The translations under genes were made by a program, and so were the position numbers. Below, piece by piece: positions 44,054 through 53,985 of a stretch of DNA of 64,000 nt. The stretch is from Pseudomonas sp. dw_358. GTDB taxonomy: Bacteria > Pseudomonadota > Gammaproteobacteria > Pseudomonadales > Pseudomonadaceae. Location of the stretch: positions 310,001 through 374,000 of the forward strand of contig NZ_JAAVUX010000003.1 of the NCBI RefSeq assembly GCF_018449655.1. The letters are read 5' to 3'. Under the pieces are notes generated by a model. The model made no database searches and was not told the origin of the DNA. It was given only the letters and a program-made list of their open reading frames with translations. Position 1 is the first letter of the stretch, and every line of letters begins with the position of its first letter.

Positions 44054-45496
44054 CTACTCGGACAGCTTGAACGTAATGAAGCTGGCGCGCCCCTGACGCA
44101 AGACTCGCATCGACACCGAACGGTTCTTCGGCAAGCCCTTCGCCACTTCGGCAAATTCCTTCGCCGTGCCGATCGCCTGGTTGTTCAAGTGGGTGATGAC
44201 ATCACCTGGTTGCAGGCCGATGACGGCGGCCGGGCCATCCTGAACATCCTTGATTACCACGCCCCCCTGCAGATCCAGCGTCTTCTTCTGGTCAGCGGTC
44301 AGGTCAGTCACCGAGACGCCGAGGCGGTCGCTGCTGCTCTCGTTGGCCGCTTTAGGGGTCACGCTGGCGCCATCCTCGTCGTCATCCGGCAAGGCACCCA
44401 CGGTGATGCTCAGGGTCTGGCGCTTGCCATCGCGAATCACTTCGAGATCGGCTTTGGCACCGGCCTTGAGGCCACCTACCAAGTGAGGCAGGTCAGCAGA
44501 CATGATGATCGGCTGCCCGTTCATGGTGAGGATCACGTCACCCACCTTCAGCCCACCTTTGGCCGCCGGGCCATCGTCCAGTACCTGGGCCACCAGGGCT
44601 CCGGCCGGCTTGTCCAGACCGAACGACTCGGCCAGGTCCTTGTTGACTTCCTGAATGACTACGCCCAGCCAGCCGCGGCTGACCTTGCCGTCTTTCTTCA
44701 ACTGGTTGGCCACGTCCATGGCCACGTCGATCGGAATGGCAAAGGAAAGCCCCATGAAGCCACCGGAACGGGTGAATATCTGCGAGTTGATGCCGACCAC
44801 TTCCCCCGCCATATTGAACAACGGACCACCGGAATTGCCCGGGTTGATCGCCACGTCGGTCTGGATGAACGGCACGTAGGAGTCGTTCGGCAGGCTGCGG
44901 CCCTTGGCGCTGACGATACCCTTGGTTACCGAATGGTCGAAACCGAAGGGCGAACCGATGGCCAATACCCATTCACCCACTTTGAGTTTGTCCGAGTCGC
45001 CCAGCTTGACGGTGGGCAGGTTCTTGCCGTCGATCTTCAGAACGGCCACATCCGTGCGCGGATCGGTACCGACCAGCTTGGCCTTCAGTTCCGAGCGGTC
45101 TGCCAGACGCACGATGATTTCATCGGCATCGGCGATCACATGGTTGTTGGTCAGCACGTAGCCGTCACTGGAAATGATGAAGCCCGAGCCCAGCGACTGC
45201 GCCTCACGTTGACGGTCGCCGCGCGGCGACTTTCCGTTGGGCGACTTGCGCGGCAGGCTGCGCTCGAAAAACTCGCGAAAGGCGGGCGGCAGGCCGTCCA
45301 GATCCGGCATCTGCGAATCGGCCACGGAGCGATCGGGGAGCTTCTGGGTGGTACTGATGTTGACCACCGCGGGGGAGGCCTGCTCCACCAGACCGGTGAA
45401 GTCCGGCAGTGCCTCGGCCTGAGCCGACACGACCTGGCCGAGCATCAGCACCGCGGCAAAGAACGACAGGTAAGATTTCAAACTTGGTATGGACAT
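44054..45496 (-). CDS. mucD: Periplasmic serine protease MucD (DegP/HtrA type)
   Basis: 480 residues: signal peptide (1-27), trypsin-like domain with the triad His119 (TNNHV), Asp149 (RTDVAV) and Ser222 (NPGNSGGP), then two PDZ domains (about 270-360 and 380-475). Removes misfolded envelope proteins and restrains AlgU activity. The ATG at 45496 follows GGGAG. It lies 247 bases after mucB; a mucC gene is missing in between, as I remember for fluorescens/syringae-type pseudomonads. Confidence 0.95.
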   Translation of the reverse strand: MSIPSLKSYLSFFAAVLMLGQVVSAQAEALPDFTGLVEQASPAVVNISTTQKLPDRSVADSQMPDLDGLPPAFREFFERSLPRKSPNGKSPRGDRQREAQSLGSGFIISSDGYVLTNNHVIADADEIIVRLADRSELKAKLVGTDPRTDVAVLKIDGKNLPTVKLGDSDKLKVGEWVLAIGSPFGFDHSVTKGIVSAKGRSLPNDSYVPFIQTDVAINPGNSGGPLFNMAGEVVGINSQIFTRSGGFMGLSFAIPIDVAMDVANQLKKDGKVSRGWLGVVIQEVNKDLAESFGLDKPAGALVAQVLDDGPAAKGGLKVGDVILTMNGQPIIMSADLPHLVGGLKAGAKADLEVIRDGKRQTLSITVGALPDDDEDGASVTPKAANESSSDRLGVSVTDLTADQKKTLDLQGGVVIKDVQDGPAAVIGLQPGDVITHLNNQAIGTAKEFAEVAKGLPKNRSVSMRVLRQGRASFITFKLSE

Positions 45497-45617
45497 ACGG
45501 CTCCCGTTCATAACGAGCATGGTTGAGCAGCGCCTTCGGGATATCGGACACCCCTGGTGGCAGACAAGGCCAGCCCCCGTGAGGGCTGATCTATAGAAGC
45601 TTTGATTGCAGGCGCTT

Positions 45618-45635
45618 TGCAACCGAACGGTTGCA
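45618..45635. promoter_or_regulatory. Palindrome upstream of mucD
   Basis: TGCAACCG-AA-CGGTTGCA, 8-bp perfect arms, in the mucB-mucD gap about 120 bases before the mucD start. A regulator site or a small transcription attenuator; no partner is identifiable. Confidence 0.45.
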
Positions 45636-45743
45636 GATTTCATCTGGCACGCGGCGTGACGCGGTCGAAACTCATGTTGCCATGCACGCAAAGCCAGTCC
45701 TATTAACACTATGTCACTCAATATTTCAGGAGAGGCCGCGCTG

Positions 45744-46694
45744 TCATGGGCTGGTTTTCACATCGTCGGCACGCACGGACAACGCGATACGTTCGGCAGT
45801 ACCGATTGGCACCTCGCCCACTACCGTCACCAGCAAATCACCGCCCTTGCCTGCCAAACGGCGCGACACGGCTGCCGTGGGACCCAACTGGGCATGGGTA
45901 TCGGCTGTTTCGTTGGCGGCCAGCGGCTCGATGAACACTGACACGCGCGCCAAACCATCGCCGTACATCAAGCTGGCGACTACGACCTTGCGCTGGGGAT
46001 CGAGGTGTGCTGACTGGCCGAGCAACTCGAACCCGGCCGGCAACCAGTCACTGCGCCAAGGTGCCGGCGAGGTGTCGGCACGCTGATTCGCCGGCGCTAC
46101 AGGCTTGCAGTCATCGGTGGCTGTCAGATCGGTGTCCGAGGGCGCGTCGGTGCTGAACCGGGTGTACTGGAATCGCTCCAGCAACTGGCCTTTGTCGTTG
46201 AGCAACAAAGATTTGAGCGGCAACCCGGTCTGTTTGTCCAGATGCATCTCGAAGCCATAGCGTTGCTGGTCCTTGGGTGTCAGGGTGACCACCACAGCCT
46301 CGCGCCCGGCCACGCGAGATTCGCCGCCGACGTTCAAGGTGTACCAGGACATCAGCTTGAGGGGGTCCAGTATCGGACTGGAGGATGCTGCACCTGCGCC
46401 AGGCATGGGCGATGAACCACTCACGCAGCGCAGCGAGTCATCCACGCGCAGTACCTCACGGGGCGGACCGTCGAGCTGATAAAGCCGCTCGCTGACCCGG
46501 CCCTGATTGGCACGATGCCAAATATCATGGGAGGAGAAACTGCCAGCACGCTCATAGATGAACGTGCCCTGGAAACTTTGCTGCTGCTCGGCCTGCGCCA
46601 TGCGACCGAGCCATTGAGCGGCATCGGTCGCGGCAAACGCAGGGGCAGCGAAACATCCAACAAGCAGGACAGCTGTCAAAGGAAAAGCGCGCAT
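45744..46694 (-). CDS. mucB: Periplasmic anti-sigma partner MucB (RseB-like)
   Basis: 316 residues with a signal peptide (1-21, ending AFA) and the two RseB domains (large N-terminal one resembling LolA/LolB, and smaller C-terminal one). Binds the periplasmic end of MucA and shields it from proteolysis, keeping AlgU inactive. Directly follows mucA by 8 bases. Confidence 0.96.
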   Translation of the reverse strand: MRAFPLTAVLLVGCFAAPAFAATDAAQWLGRMAQAEQQQSFQGTFIYERAGSFSSHDIWHRANQGRVSERLYQLDGPPREVLRVDDSLRCVSGSSPMPGAGAASSSPILDPLKLMSWYTLNVGGESRVAGREAVVVTLTPKDQQRYGFEMHLDKQTGLPLKSLLLNDKGQLLERFQYTRFSTDAPSDTDLTATDDCKPVAPANQRADTSPAPWRSDWLPAGFELLGQSAHLDPQRKVVVASLMYGDGLARVSVFIEPLAANETADTHAQLGPTAAVSRRLAGKGGDLLVTVVGEVPIGTAERIALSVRADDVKTSP

Positions 46695-46702
46695 GGTCCG
46701 CC

Positions 46703-47287
46703 TTAACGGTTTTCCAGGCTGGCAGCACGTGCGTAAGGCAGCGCCCCTTCGACGCCCTTTCCGGCGGCTTCTTGAGCATGCTGACGCACATAGCCGGGCA
46801 GACGCTCGTCAGCCTGACCCTGGATCACGCCACTGGCCATGGGGCCCGGTGCCTGATCGGAGCTCTCGCTGTAGTTGGCAAGCACGGCCGGACCCTTGAC
46901 CTGAGGCACACCCATGGTTTGCTGGGCAGGCTGCTGCTGGGCCAGTTGAGCACCCGTGATTTCGTTCTGGTTATACAGACGAACACCGGCGAGCACCGCG
47001 ACAGTCACCGACGCGGCCACCGCCAGTCGACCCAAGCTGCGCCATGGGCTGCGCCCCGGCTTGGCCGGTGCCACTTCGTCAGCGATCGCAGCAGATACAG
47101 CAGCCGAAAGGTCCAGATGCGGGTCCAGCAGGTCCTTGTGCATCACCGCCCGGGCAACCTGATAACGAGCCCAAGTGGCACGAGTTTCAGGATTTTCCAA
47201 GGCCGCGATGACCCGGCGCAATTCCAATTCGTCCGCTTCGTTATCCATCACCGCGGACAGCGATTCCTGCAGGGCTTCACGACTCAT
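46703..47287 (-). CDS. mucA: Anti-sigma factor MucA
   Basis: 194 residues: cytoplasmic AlgU-binding N-terminal domain (SREALQESLSAVMDNEADEL), one membrane helix (about 84-104) and a periplasmic part. The C-terminus reads YARAASLENR. Full length, no sign of the truncations that cause mucoidy. Follows algU by 30 bases. Confidence 0.96.
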   Translation of the reverse strand: MSREALQESLSAVMDNEADELELRRVIAALENPETRATWARYQVARAVMHKDLLDPHLDLSAAVSAAIADEVAPAKPGRSPWRSLGRLAVAASVTVAVLAGVRLYNQNEITGAQLAQQQPAQQTMGVPQVKGPAVLANYSESSDQAPGPMASGVIQGQADERLPGYVRQHAQEAAGKGVEGALPYARAASLENR

Positions 47288-47317
47288 TGCGTTCCTCTCT
47301 TGGCTGTCGCCGCTGTC

Positions 47318-47899
47318 TCAGGTTTCCTGCAACAAAGGTTGCAAGGCTTTATCAATGGCCTCCCGTGCACGGAAAATCCGCGACCGCACGGTACCGACCG
47401 GGCACTGCATGACGCTGGCAATGTCCTCATAACTAAGACCGTCGAATTCACGCAAAGTTAGCGCCGTACGCAAATCTTCGGGAAGCTGCTGGATGGTTCG
47501 ATGGACGGTGCCTTCGATTTCGTCCCGCAACAACGATCGCTCAGGGGACTCGAGATCCTTGAGGCCATGATCGCCATCGTAGAACTCAGCATCCTCGGAA
47601 CTCACATCGCTGTCCGGTGGCCTGCGTCCGCGGGACACCAGATAGTTTTTCGCCGTGTTGATGGCGATACGGTACAGCCACGTATAAAACGCACTGTCGC
47701 CGCGAAAATTGCCTAGGGCACGGTACGCCTTGATAAAGGCTTCCTGCGCCACGTCCTGGGCTTCATGGGTGTCGTGCACAAACCGCACGATCAACCCGAG
47801 AATCTTGTGCTGATACTTCAGCACCAACAGATCGAAAGCTCGCCGATCGCCACGCTGTACGCGCTCGACCAGCTGCTGATCCTCTTCCTGGGTTAGCAT
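47318..47899 (-). CDS. algU: ECF sigma factor AlgU (RpoE/SigE)
   Basis: 193 residues, same length and nearly the same sequence as P. aeruginosa AlgU as I remember it (starts MLTQEEDQQLVERVQRG). Regions 2 and 4 are clear (YRIAINTAKNYLV, GLSYEDIASVMQCPVGTVRS). Controls alginate, envelope-stress and osmotic-stress genes, and is regulated by MucA/MucB. I use the second ATG (47899) as start. Confidence 0.97.
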   Translation of the reverse strand: MLTQEEDQQLVERVQRGDRRAFDLLVLKYQHKILGLIVRFVHDTHEAQDVAQEAFIKAYRALGNFRGDSAFYTWLYRIAINTAKNYLVSRGRRPPDSDVSSEDAEFYDGDHGLKDLESPERSLLRDEIEGTVHRTIQQLPEDLRTALTLREFDGLSYEDIASVMQCPVGTVRSRIFRAREAIDKALQPLLQET

Positions 47900-47958
47900 G
47901 AACACTCCTCGTTGAACCTGAAGGAGCGTCGCTCTGGCCAGTGTTCAGGCTTGCAACC

Positions 47959-47985
47959 ATAGACTCGGGCTTTTCGCAAAAGTTC
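47959..47985 (-). promoter_or_regulatory. Proximal AlgU-type promoter of algU
   Basis: On the minus strand GAACTT (47985-47980), 16 bases, TCTAT (47963-47959). This agrees with the AlgU/RpoE consensus GAACTT-N16/17-TCTGA. The inferred start lies about 50 bases before the algU ATG, giving autoregulation. Confidence 0.75.
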
Positions 47986-48144
47986 TCCCCTTCCAGGCAA
48001 GTTTCCTGCAGACCTTGTTTTTGCCTGCACGAAAAACGCGGCCCGGTCCTGGCCGGCCGCGTCAATAATCTTGTCGTCGCCCTGCGCCGCAGTGGGTACG
48101 GCGACGGGTCGACGCTGCTCCCCCGTCTGAGGGGGTAACCTTCT

Positions 48145-48172
48145 ATTGATTCCAGGGATTTACAGAAAGTTC
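48145..48172 (-). promoter_or_regulatory. Distal AlgU-type promoter candidate of algU
   Basis: On the minus strand GAACTT (48172-48167), 17 bases, TCAAT (48149-48145), about 240 bases before the algU ATG. The -10 is less good than in the proximal site. P. aeruginosa algU also has two AlgU-dependent promoters among several. Confidence 0.6.
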
Positions 48173-48327
48173 AAATTTTAAAATGGAGATGTAACCGGAC
48201 ATTTGCAAGACCGCGGCCCGCTATTGTGCAACCCAGCGCGTCGATATACTACTGACGTCAGCATAATGCTCCACACGGCAGCTTACAAAATAGCGCCCAC
48301 AACAATAATGCTTATCGCGGAATCCTC

Positions 48328-49944
48328 ATGAGCCGACAGTTTAAATACGACGTCCTGATCATTGGCAGTGGCGCCGCGGGCCTGAGCCTGGCCCTCAACC
48401 TGCCCGCCCACGTGCGCATCGCGGTGCTGAGCAAGGGCGATCTGGCCAACGGTTCGACATTCTGGGCCCAGGGCGGCGTGGCCGCCGTGCTCGATGATAC
48501 CGACACCGTGCAGTCCCATGTCGAGGATACGCTGGGAGCCGGGGGCGGCCTGTGCCACGAAGACGCCGTCCGCTTCACGGTGGAGCACAGTCGCGAAGCC
48601 ATCGAATGGCTGATCGAGTTAGGGGTGCCCTTCACCCGCGATGAACATGGCGACAACCCTGACCAGCACTTCGAATTTCACCTGACCCGGGAAGGCGGCC
48701 ACAGCCATCGGCGCATCATCCACGCCGCCGATGCCACCGGGGCCGCGATCTTTCGCACGCTACTGGCCAAGGCTCAGGATCAGCCCAACATCGAGTTGCT
48801 GGAACAGCGTGTCGCCGTCGACCTGATTACCGAGCGTCGCCTCGGCCAGGCCGGCGATCGCTGCCTGGGCGCCTACGTGCTGGACCGTGGCACTGGCGAA
48901 GTCGACACCTTCGCGGCGCGCTTCGTGGTGGTTGCCACGGGCGGCGCCGCCAAGGTCTACCTGTACACCAGCAACCCCGACGGCGCCTGCGGCGACGGCA
49001 TCGCCATGGCCTGGCGCGCGGGCTGCCGCGTGGCCAACCTGGAATTCAACCAGTTTCATCCCACCTGTCTGTATCACCCCCAGGCCAAAAGCTTTCTGAT
49101 TACCGAAGCCCTACGCGGCGAAGGCGCCCACTTGAAACTGCCCAACGGCGAACGCTTCATGCCACGGTTCGACACCCGCGCCGAGTTGGCGCCCCGGGAT
49201 GTCGTGGCCCGCGCCATCGACCATGAGATGAAACGCCTGGGCATCGACTGCGTATTCCTGGACATCAGCCACAAACCGGCTGAATTCATCAAGCTGCACT
49301 TTCCCACGGTGTATGACCGCTGCCTGGAATTCGGCATCGACATCACTCGCCAGGCTATCCCGGTGGTCCCGGCAGCACACTACACCTGTGGTGGCGTGAT
49401 GGTCGACGCGCGTGGGCAAACTGACGTACCCGGGTTGTATGCCATCGGCGAAACCAGCTTCACCGGTCTGCACGGCGCCAATCGCATGGCCAGCAACTCG
49501 CTGCTCGAATGTTTCGTCTACGGTCGCTCGGCAGCGGTGGACATCCTCGAGCAATTGACCACGGTGGCGATGCCCGAATCCTTGCCCGCCTGGGACGCCA
49601 GCCAGGTGACGGATTCTGACGAAGATGTGATCATTGCGCATAACTGGGACGAACTACGGCGATTCATGTGGGATTACGTCGGCATCGTGCGCACCAACAA
49701 ACGACTCCAGCGCGCTCGGCACCGGGTCCGCCTGCTACTCGGCGAGATCGATGAGTTCTACAGCAACTACAAGGTCAGCCGCGATTTGATCGAGCTGCGC
49801 AATCTGGCTCAGGTGGCCGAATTGATGATCGAGTCGGCCATGCAACGCAAGGAAAGCCGTGGACTGCACTACACCCTGGATTACCCGGAAATACTCCCCG
49901 AAGCCCGCGACACTATTGTGCTGCCGCCCACCTGGAACGGCTGA
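48328..49944 (+). CDS. nadB: L-aspartate oxidase
   Basis: 538 residues, FAD flavoprotein converting L-aspartate to iminoaspartate, first step of NAD synthesis. FAD motif [16 protein letters not shown], the [14 protein letters not shown]-terminal flavin loop and the helical cap with the catalytic Arg are present. Divergent from algU as in P. aeruginosa; its end overlaps the convergent ygfX gene by 32 bases. Confidence 0.97.
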   Translation: MSRQFKYDVLIIGSGAAGLSLALNLPAHVRIAVLSKGDLANGSTFWAQGGVAAVLDDTDTVQSHVEDTLGAGGGLCHEDAVRFTVEHSREAIEWLIELGVPFTRDEHGDNPDQHFEFHLTREGGHSHRRIIHAADATGAAIFRTLLAKAQDQPNIELLEQRVAVDLITERRLGQAGDRCLGAYVLDRGTGEVDTFAARFVVVATGGAAKVYLYTSNPDGACGDGIAMAWRAGCRVANLEFNQFHPTCLYHPQAKSFLITEALRGEGAHLKLPNGERFMPRFDTRAELAPRDVVARAIDHEMKRLGIDCVFLDISHKPAEFIKLHFPTVYDRCLEFGIDITRQAIPVVPAAHYTCGGVMVDARGQTDVPGLYAIGETSFTGLHGANRMASNSLLECFVYGRSAAVDILEQLTTVAMPESLPAWDASQVTDSDEDVIIAHNWDELRRFMWDYVGIVRTNKRLQRARHRVRLLLGEIDEFYSNYKVSRDLIELRNLAQVAELMIESAMQRKESRGLHYTLDYPEILPEARDTIVLPPTWNG

Positions 49945-50365
49945 ACTTGAGCAGCACCCGCAGCCTGCGGTGATGATCGGCGCTCAGGGTGTCGGCCGGC
50001 AGGCACAGGCTGCGGCTGAACCACTGGCCCGACTGACGCCAGCGCAACACAATCAGCATAGGGGTGGCGAGCGAATCAGCCTGTAGCTGCACGCTGCGCC
50101 AGCCCAGTGCCGGACTCCACAGCTGCCAACCCTGCCCGTCGTGGCGCAGAGCGCGCCAGGCAGCAACATGGCTCAAACTGATGGTCCGCGGCACCTGCCA
50201 AAGGGCGTGCACCACACAGACCGCTATGCCCAAGGCACGAAACAGCGTATCGATATCCAGCAAGACCAAGGCCAGCAGCGCCATACCCTGCCCTGCCGCA
50301 TAGGCGCCAAGCAGGCGCCGGGACGGCTGCCAGCGGCATTCGAAACGGTCACTTGGGCTGGACAC
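49913..50365 (-). CDS. YgfX-family membrane protein
   Basis: 150 residues with two N-terminal helices (about 19-60) and a basic soluble end. In E. coli YgfX is encoded with SdhE (YgfY) and the pair has been studied as a toxin/antitoxin or as helper of flavinylation. The reading frame overlaps sdhE by 17 bases, and its C-terminus overlaps the convergent end of nadB by 32 bases, so translation is coupled. Confidence 0.82.
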   Translation of the reverse strand: MSSPSDRFECRWQPSRRLLGAYAAGQGMALLALVLLDIDTLFRALGIAVCVVHALWQVPRTISLSHVAAWRALRHDGQGWQLWSPALGWRSVQLQADSLATPMLIVLRWRQSGQWFSRSLCLPADTLSADHHRRLRVLLKFSRSRWAAAQ

Positions 50366-50603
50366 GGTCCAGTATCATGCGAACCATGCGTTGCAGCTCG
50401 GGATCCTCGGACTCCGCCCGCTCCATGAACCAACCGAACATGTCCTGATCCTCGCATTCGAGCAAGCGGGTGTAGCACTCGCGGTCGGCCTTGTCGAGGT
50501 GCGGATAGACCTCGCGCACGAACGGCACCAGCAACACATCCAGCTCCAGCATGCCGCGGCGGCTATGCCAGTAGAGCCGATTCAGTTCTACGTCTTCAAC
50601 CAT
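50349..50603 (-). CDS. sdhE: FAD assembly factor SdhE
   Basis: 84 residues with the RGxxE motif (RRGMLELD, Arg16-Glu20) that defines SdhE. Helps attach FAD to succinate dehydrogenase. Its ATG at 50603 has GGAG upstream. Followed by ygfX with an overlap, the usual pairing. Confidence 0.94.
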   Translation of the reverse strand: MVEDVELNRLYWHSRRGMLELDVLLVPFVREVYPHLDKADRECYTRLLECEDQDMFGWFMERAESEDPELQRMVRMILDRVQPK

Positions 50604-50786
50604 GGAGCTCTCCTTTGGACAGGCGAGAAGTATACAGGAAGCCGTGTACCCCGGAGCGGGCCGTGGTAACCGCCCATGACGGTCCGGCTCCGTCACCGCC
50701 AGTAGCCGTAATAGTGGGAAGCCGCCTACCTATTTTCCCCGGCGCGCTCTATCATGGTGCCCAGTATCCCATTCCAGCGAAGACCC

Positions 50787-51728
50787 ATGGCCGATTCCGC
50801 ATTTTTCTGCGTGCTGTCCCACGAAGGCATCCTGGCCGTGCGCGGCTCGGATGCTGGCAAGTTCCTGCAGGGTCAATTGACCTGTAACATCAATTACCTT
50901 GATGAACATCATGCCAGTCTGGGTGCACGCTGCACCCAGAAGGGGCGCATGCAATCGAGCTTTCGCATCCTGTTGGAAGGCGACGGCGTCCTGCTGGCAA
51001 TGGCCCATGAGTTGATCGAGCCACAGCTGGCTGATCTGAAGAAATACGCGGTGTTTTCCAAGTCAAAGCTCACCGATGAAAGTGCTTCCTGGGTCCGCTA
51101 TGGGCTCGATCATGCCGATGCGCTGCTGACCGGCCTGGGCCTCGAGCTTGCTGCTCAGTCCGGCGCCGTGGTCCGCGCCGAAGGCTTGATCGCGGTCAGG
51201 GTCTCTCCCGAGCGGGCAGAGCTCTGGGCGCCCGCCGATCAGGCCCTTGAGCTGCACCGCCGCCTCGCAGGACAGGCACGCGAGGCCAGGCTGAACGACT
51301 GGTTGCTGGGCCAGGTTCGCGCCGGCATCGCTCAGGTCATGCCCCAGACCCGCGAAGCATTCATCCCGCAAATGCTCAACCTGCAGGCCGTGGACGGTGT
51401 CAGCTTCAAGAAAGGCTGCTACACCGGTCAGGAAATCGTCGCGCGCATGCAATACCTCGGCAAGCTGAAGCAGCGCCTGTACCGCTTGCACCTTGAAGGC
51501 GACGTATTACCTGAGCCTGGCGCCGAGCTGTTCTCGCCGGTGCATGCCAGCGCCGTCGGCGATGTCGCCCTGGCCGCCCGGGGAGAACAGGGCATCGAAT
51601 TGCTGGCTGTGCTGCGAAACGATGCGGCCGAGCAAGGCGAATTGCATCTGGGCACGCCCGATGGGGCTCGCTTGGCACTGCTGGAATTGCCCTACACATT
51701 GGACCGTGACCGCGAGATCCAGCGCTGA
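50787..51728 (+). CDS. ygfZ: tRNA-modifying/folate-binding protein YgfZ
   Basis: 313 residues of the GcvT-like fold. The family motif KGCYTGQE is present near residue 213, with its conserved Cys. YgfZ helps build or repair iron-sulfur clusters in a folate-dependent way. Start at 50787 (MADSAFFCV) directly precedes homology. Divergent from sdhE. Confidence 0.94.
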   Translation: MADSAFFCVLSHEGILAVRGSDAGKFLQGQLTCNINYLDEHHASLGARCTQKGRMQSSFRILLEGDGVLLAMAHELIEPQLADLKKYAVFSKSKLTDESASWVRYGLDHADALLTGLGLELAAQSGAVVRAEGLIAVRVSPERAELWAPADQALELHRRLAGQAREARLNDWLLGQVRAGIAQVMPQTREAFIPQMLNLQAVDGVSFKKGCYTGQEIVARMQYLGKLKQRLYRLHLEGDVLPEPGAELFSPVHASAVGDVALAARGEQGIELLAVLRNDAAEQGELHLGTPDGARLALLELPYTLDRDREIQR

Positions 51729-51780
51729 TTCGCGCTTGTTCTGTGCCCTGAAGTGCTGATTTTCCGATAGAGAAACCCAG

Positions 51781-52593
51781 ATGAGCGAGTTGGCCGAAGT
51801 GGTGCAGAAGGATCTGCTGACAGCCATAGACAAGGACGACCTGGTATTGCCGACGCTTCCCGAGGTGGCCTTGGCGATACGTGAGGCGGCCGAAGACAGC
51901 GAAATCAGCGTCAGTCAGCTCAGCCGCGTGATCGGTCGCGATGCGGCACTGGCCGCCCGCCTGATCCAGGTGGTCAACAGTCCGCTGTTGCGGGCCACGG
52001 TCGAAGTCACCGACCTGCACACTGCGATCACCCGACTGGGGGTCAATTACAGTTGCAACCTCGCCATCGGCCTGGTCATTGAACAGATCTTTCACGCTCG
52101 TTCCAGCGTGGTCGAGCACAAAATGCGCGAGGTCTGGCAGCAGAGTCAGGAAATTGCCGGGATCAGCTACGAAATCTGCCGTCGCTTCGATGGCCTGGAA
52201 CCGGATCAAGGGGCCCTGGCCGGCTTGATCCACCAGATCGGCGTGCTGCCCATTCTTACCTACGCCCAGGACAACAATGAATTGCTGTCCGACCCCGTGT
52301 GCCTGAACCACGTGATCGACGCCATCCACCCGGTGATCGGCGCCAAGATCCTGCGTAAGTGGGAGTTCCCCCTTGCCCTGGCCAAAGTGCCCGGACAGTA
52401 CCTGGACCGCGAGCGCGAGTCGCCGCGCGCCGACTATGGCGATGTCGTGCAAGTGGCGACCCTGCTCAACCAGCGCGGCCGCGATCCGGTGCTGGGGATT
52501 TCCGATCTGCCCGCCTACAGGCAACTGCGCATGCATTCGCGCGCGCCCATGACCGAAGAACAACTGCAGGCAGCCAGGGACATGTTCTGCTGA
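51781..52593 (+). CDS. HDOD domain protein
   Basis: 270 residues. The HDOD domain (about residues 20-215) contains LPEVALAIREAAED, SRVIGRDAALAARLIQVVNS and LAGLIHQIGVLP, related to HD phosphohydrolases but lacking the catalytic HD pair. Such proteins serve in signalling. It follows ygfZ by 52 bases in the same direction. Target unknown. Confidence 0.9.
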   Translation: MSELAEVVQKDLLTAIDKDDLVLPTLPEVALAIREAAEDSEISVSQLSRVIGRDAALAARLIQVVNSPLLRATVEVTDLHTAITRLGVNYSCNLAIGLVIEQIFHARSSVVEHKMREVWQQSQEIAGISYEICRRFDGLEPDQGALAGLIHQIGVLPILTYAQDNNELLSDPVCLNHVIDAIHPVIGAKILRKWEFPLALAKVPGQYLDRERESPRADYGDVVQVATLLNQRGRDPVLGISDLPAYRQLRMHSRAPMTEEQLQAARDMFC

Positions 52594-52605
52594 CATCCGA
52601 GCTGA

Positions 52606-53985
52606 TCAGACGGCCGTGAACGCCACCCGCACCCGCAACCCTCCCTTCCCGCCTTCGTGCAGGCTCACCTGGGCCCGGTGCGCGCGGCATATCTCGCCGA
52701 CAATCGCGAGGCCCAAGCCGGTACCCTGGGTGCCGCACCGGTAAAAGCGCTCGAACACCCGTTCGCGCTCCTCGGTCGGGATGCCGGGCCCATCGTCCTC
52801 CACCTCCAACACCGCCGGCCAGCTCACGCGCAAGATCACACTGCCACCTGAGGGGGTGTGGGCCAACGCGTTGTCCACCAGGTTGCTCAGCAGTTCATAC
52901 AACAGCGTCGGGTCGCCCCGTAGCCACACGGGCTGCTCTGCCTCCAGCGCCAGCGCCACGCCACGGCCGTGGGCCAGGGCGGCCATGGACAGGCCAAGTT
53001 CGCGCGCCAACTGCGCCAGGTCGACGGGCTGTGCGCCACCGTCGGTCATGGCCCGGGCACCGTTTTCGATCCGGGCCAGAGACAACAACTGGTTGGCCAG
53101 ACCAACCAGGCGATCAGTGCTGTGGGCCGCCGCTTGCAAGGCCAGTCGCCATTCTTCCGGCGCCGGGGCGCGCAGGCCCAGCTCCAGCCGCGCCTTGAGG
53201 GCCGCCAATGGCGTGCGCAGCTCGTGGGCCGCCTCAGCGACGAACTGCGCCTGACGTTTGAACTGCTGGCGTAACCGTGCGGTGAAGTGGTCCAGGGCAC
53301 GGGCCAGGGGGCGCAATTCCTGCTGCACGTCGATCGCGGGCAATGGCCGCAAATCATCCGGCTGTCGCGCCTCCACCGCCATGCGCAGACGCTCGAGAGG
53401 TCGCAGCGCGGCGCTGACCATGTGCCACACCAGCAGCAGCGCGCCGACGCCCAGCAGGCCCAGACGAAACAGCGTGTCGCTCATCAGGCTACGCGCCATG
53501 CGCACCCGCGCCTCATCGGTTTCGGCCACGCGGATTTCGACCATGCCGTTCATCTGCGGGTCGCTGATGGCTTTGAGCAGGCTGACGACACGTACGTCCT
53601 GACCGCGGTAGCGGGCGCTGTAGAAACGCGCCAGGGCAGGATAATCATCCGTGCGCGGCGCATCGGCGGGAGGTGGCGGCAAGTCTTCGTAGCCGGACAC
53701 CGGCCGGCCCTGAATATCATTGATCTGATAGTAGATCCGCCCGGCGCTGTCGTAAGCGAAGGTATCGAGGGCCAGCCAGGGCACCTCGACACTGAGACTG
53801 GCCTCATGGGGCGACAGCCTCGCGGCGAGGGTCCGTGCCGAGGCCAGCAGTGTGCGGTCATAGGCGGTGTCTGCGGCCTCGCGGCCGTTCCAGTAAGCAC
53901 TCAAGCCACTGGCTAGCATCAGCACCACCAACAGCACGGCCAGACTGCACAGCAACCGCCAGCGCAGACTCTCGGCCCTAGGCAT
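52606..53985 (-). CDS. tctE: Sensor histidine kinase TctE
   Basis: 459 residues: membrane helix 13-32, periplasmic sensor (35-170), helix about 172-192, HAMP-like linker, His kinase domain with His254 (AAHELRTPL), and ATPase boxes DNALAHTPSG, DDGPGIP and GTGLGLAIV. Senses tricarboxylates (citrate) and controls the tctCBA genes. Start at 53985 is 8 bases inside the end of tctD. Confidence 0.92.
   Translation of the reverse strand: MPRAESLRWRLLCSLAVLLVVLMLASGLSAYWNGREAADTAYDRTLLASARTLAARLSPHEASLSVEVPWLALDTFAYDSAGRIYYQINDIQGRPVSGYEDLPPPPADAPRTDDYPALARFYSARYRGQDVRVVSLLKAISDPQMNGMVEIRVAETDEARVRMARSLMSDTLFRLGLLGVGALLLVWHMVSAALRPLERLRMAVEARQPDDLRPLPAIDVQQELRPLARALDHFTARLRQQFKRQAQFVAEAAHELRTPLAALKARLELGLRAPAPEEWRLALQAAAHSTDRLVGLANQLLSLARIENGARAMTDGGAQPVDLAQLARELGLSMAALAHGRGVALALEAEQPVWLRGDPTLLYELLSNLVDNALAHTPSGGSVILRVSWPAVLEVEDDGPGIPTEERERVFERFYRCGTQGTGLGLAIVGEICRAHRAQVSLHEGGKGGLRVRVAFTAV

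Larger units (their letters stand above)
47900..48327. other. Divergent promoter region algU / nadB
   Basis: About 430 bases with no gene. Two AlgU-type promoters for algU are recognisable (listed separately). The nadB side holds an AT-rich leader with GGAATCC before its ATG. Confidence 0.6.
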
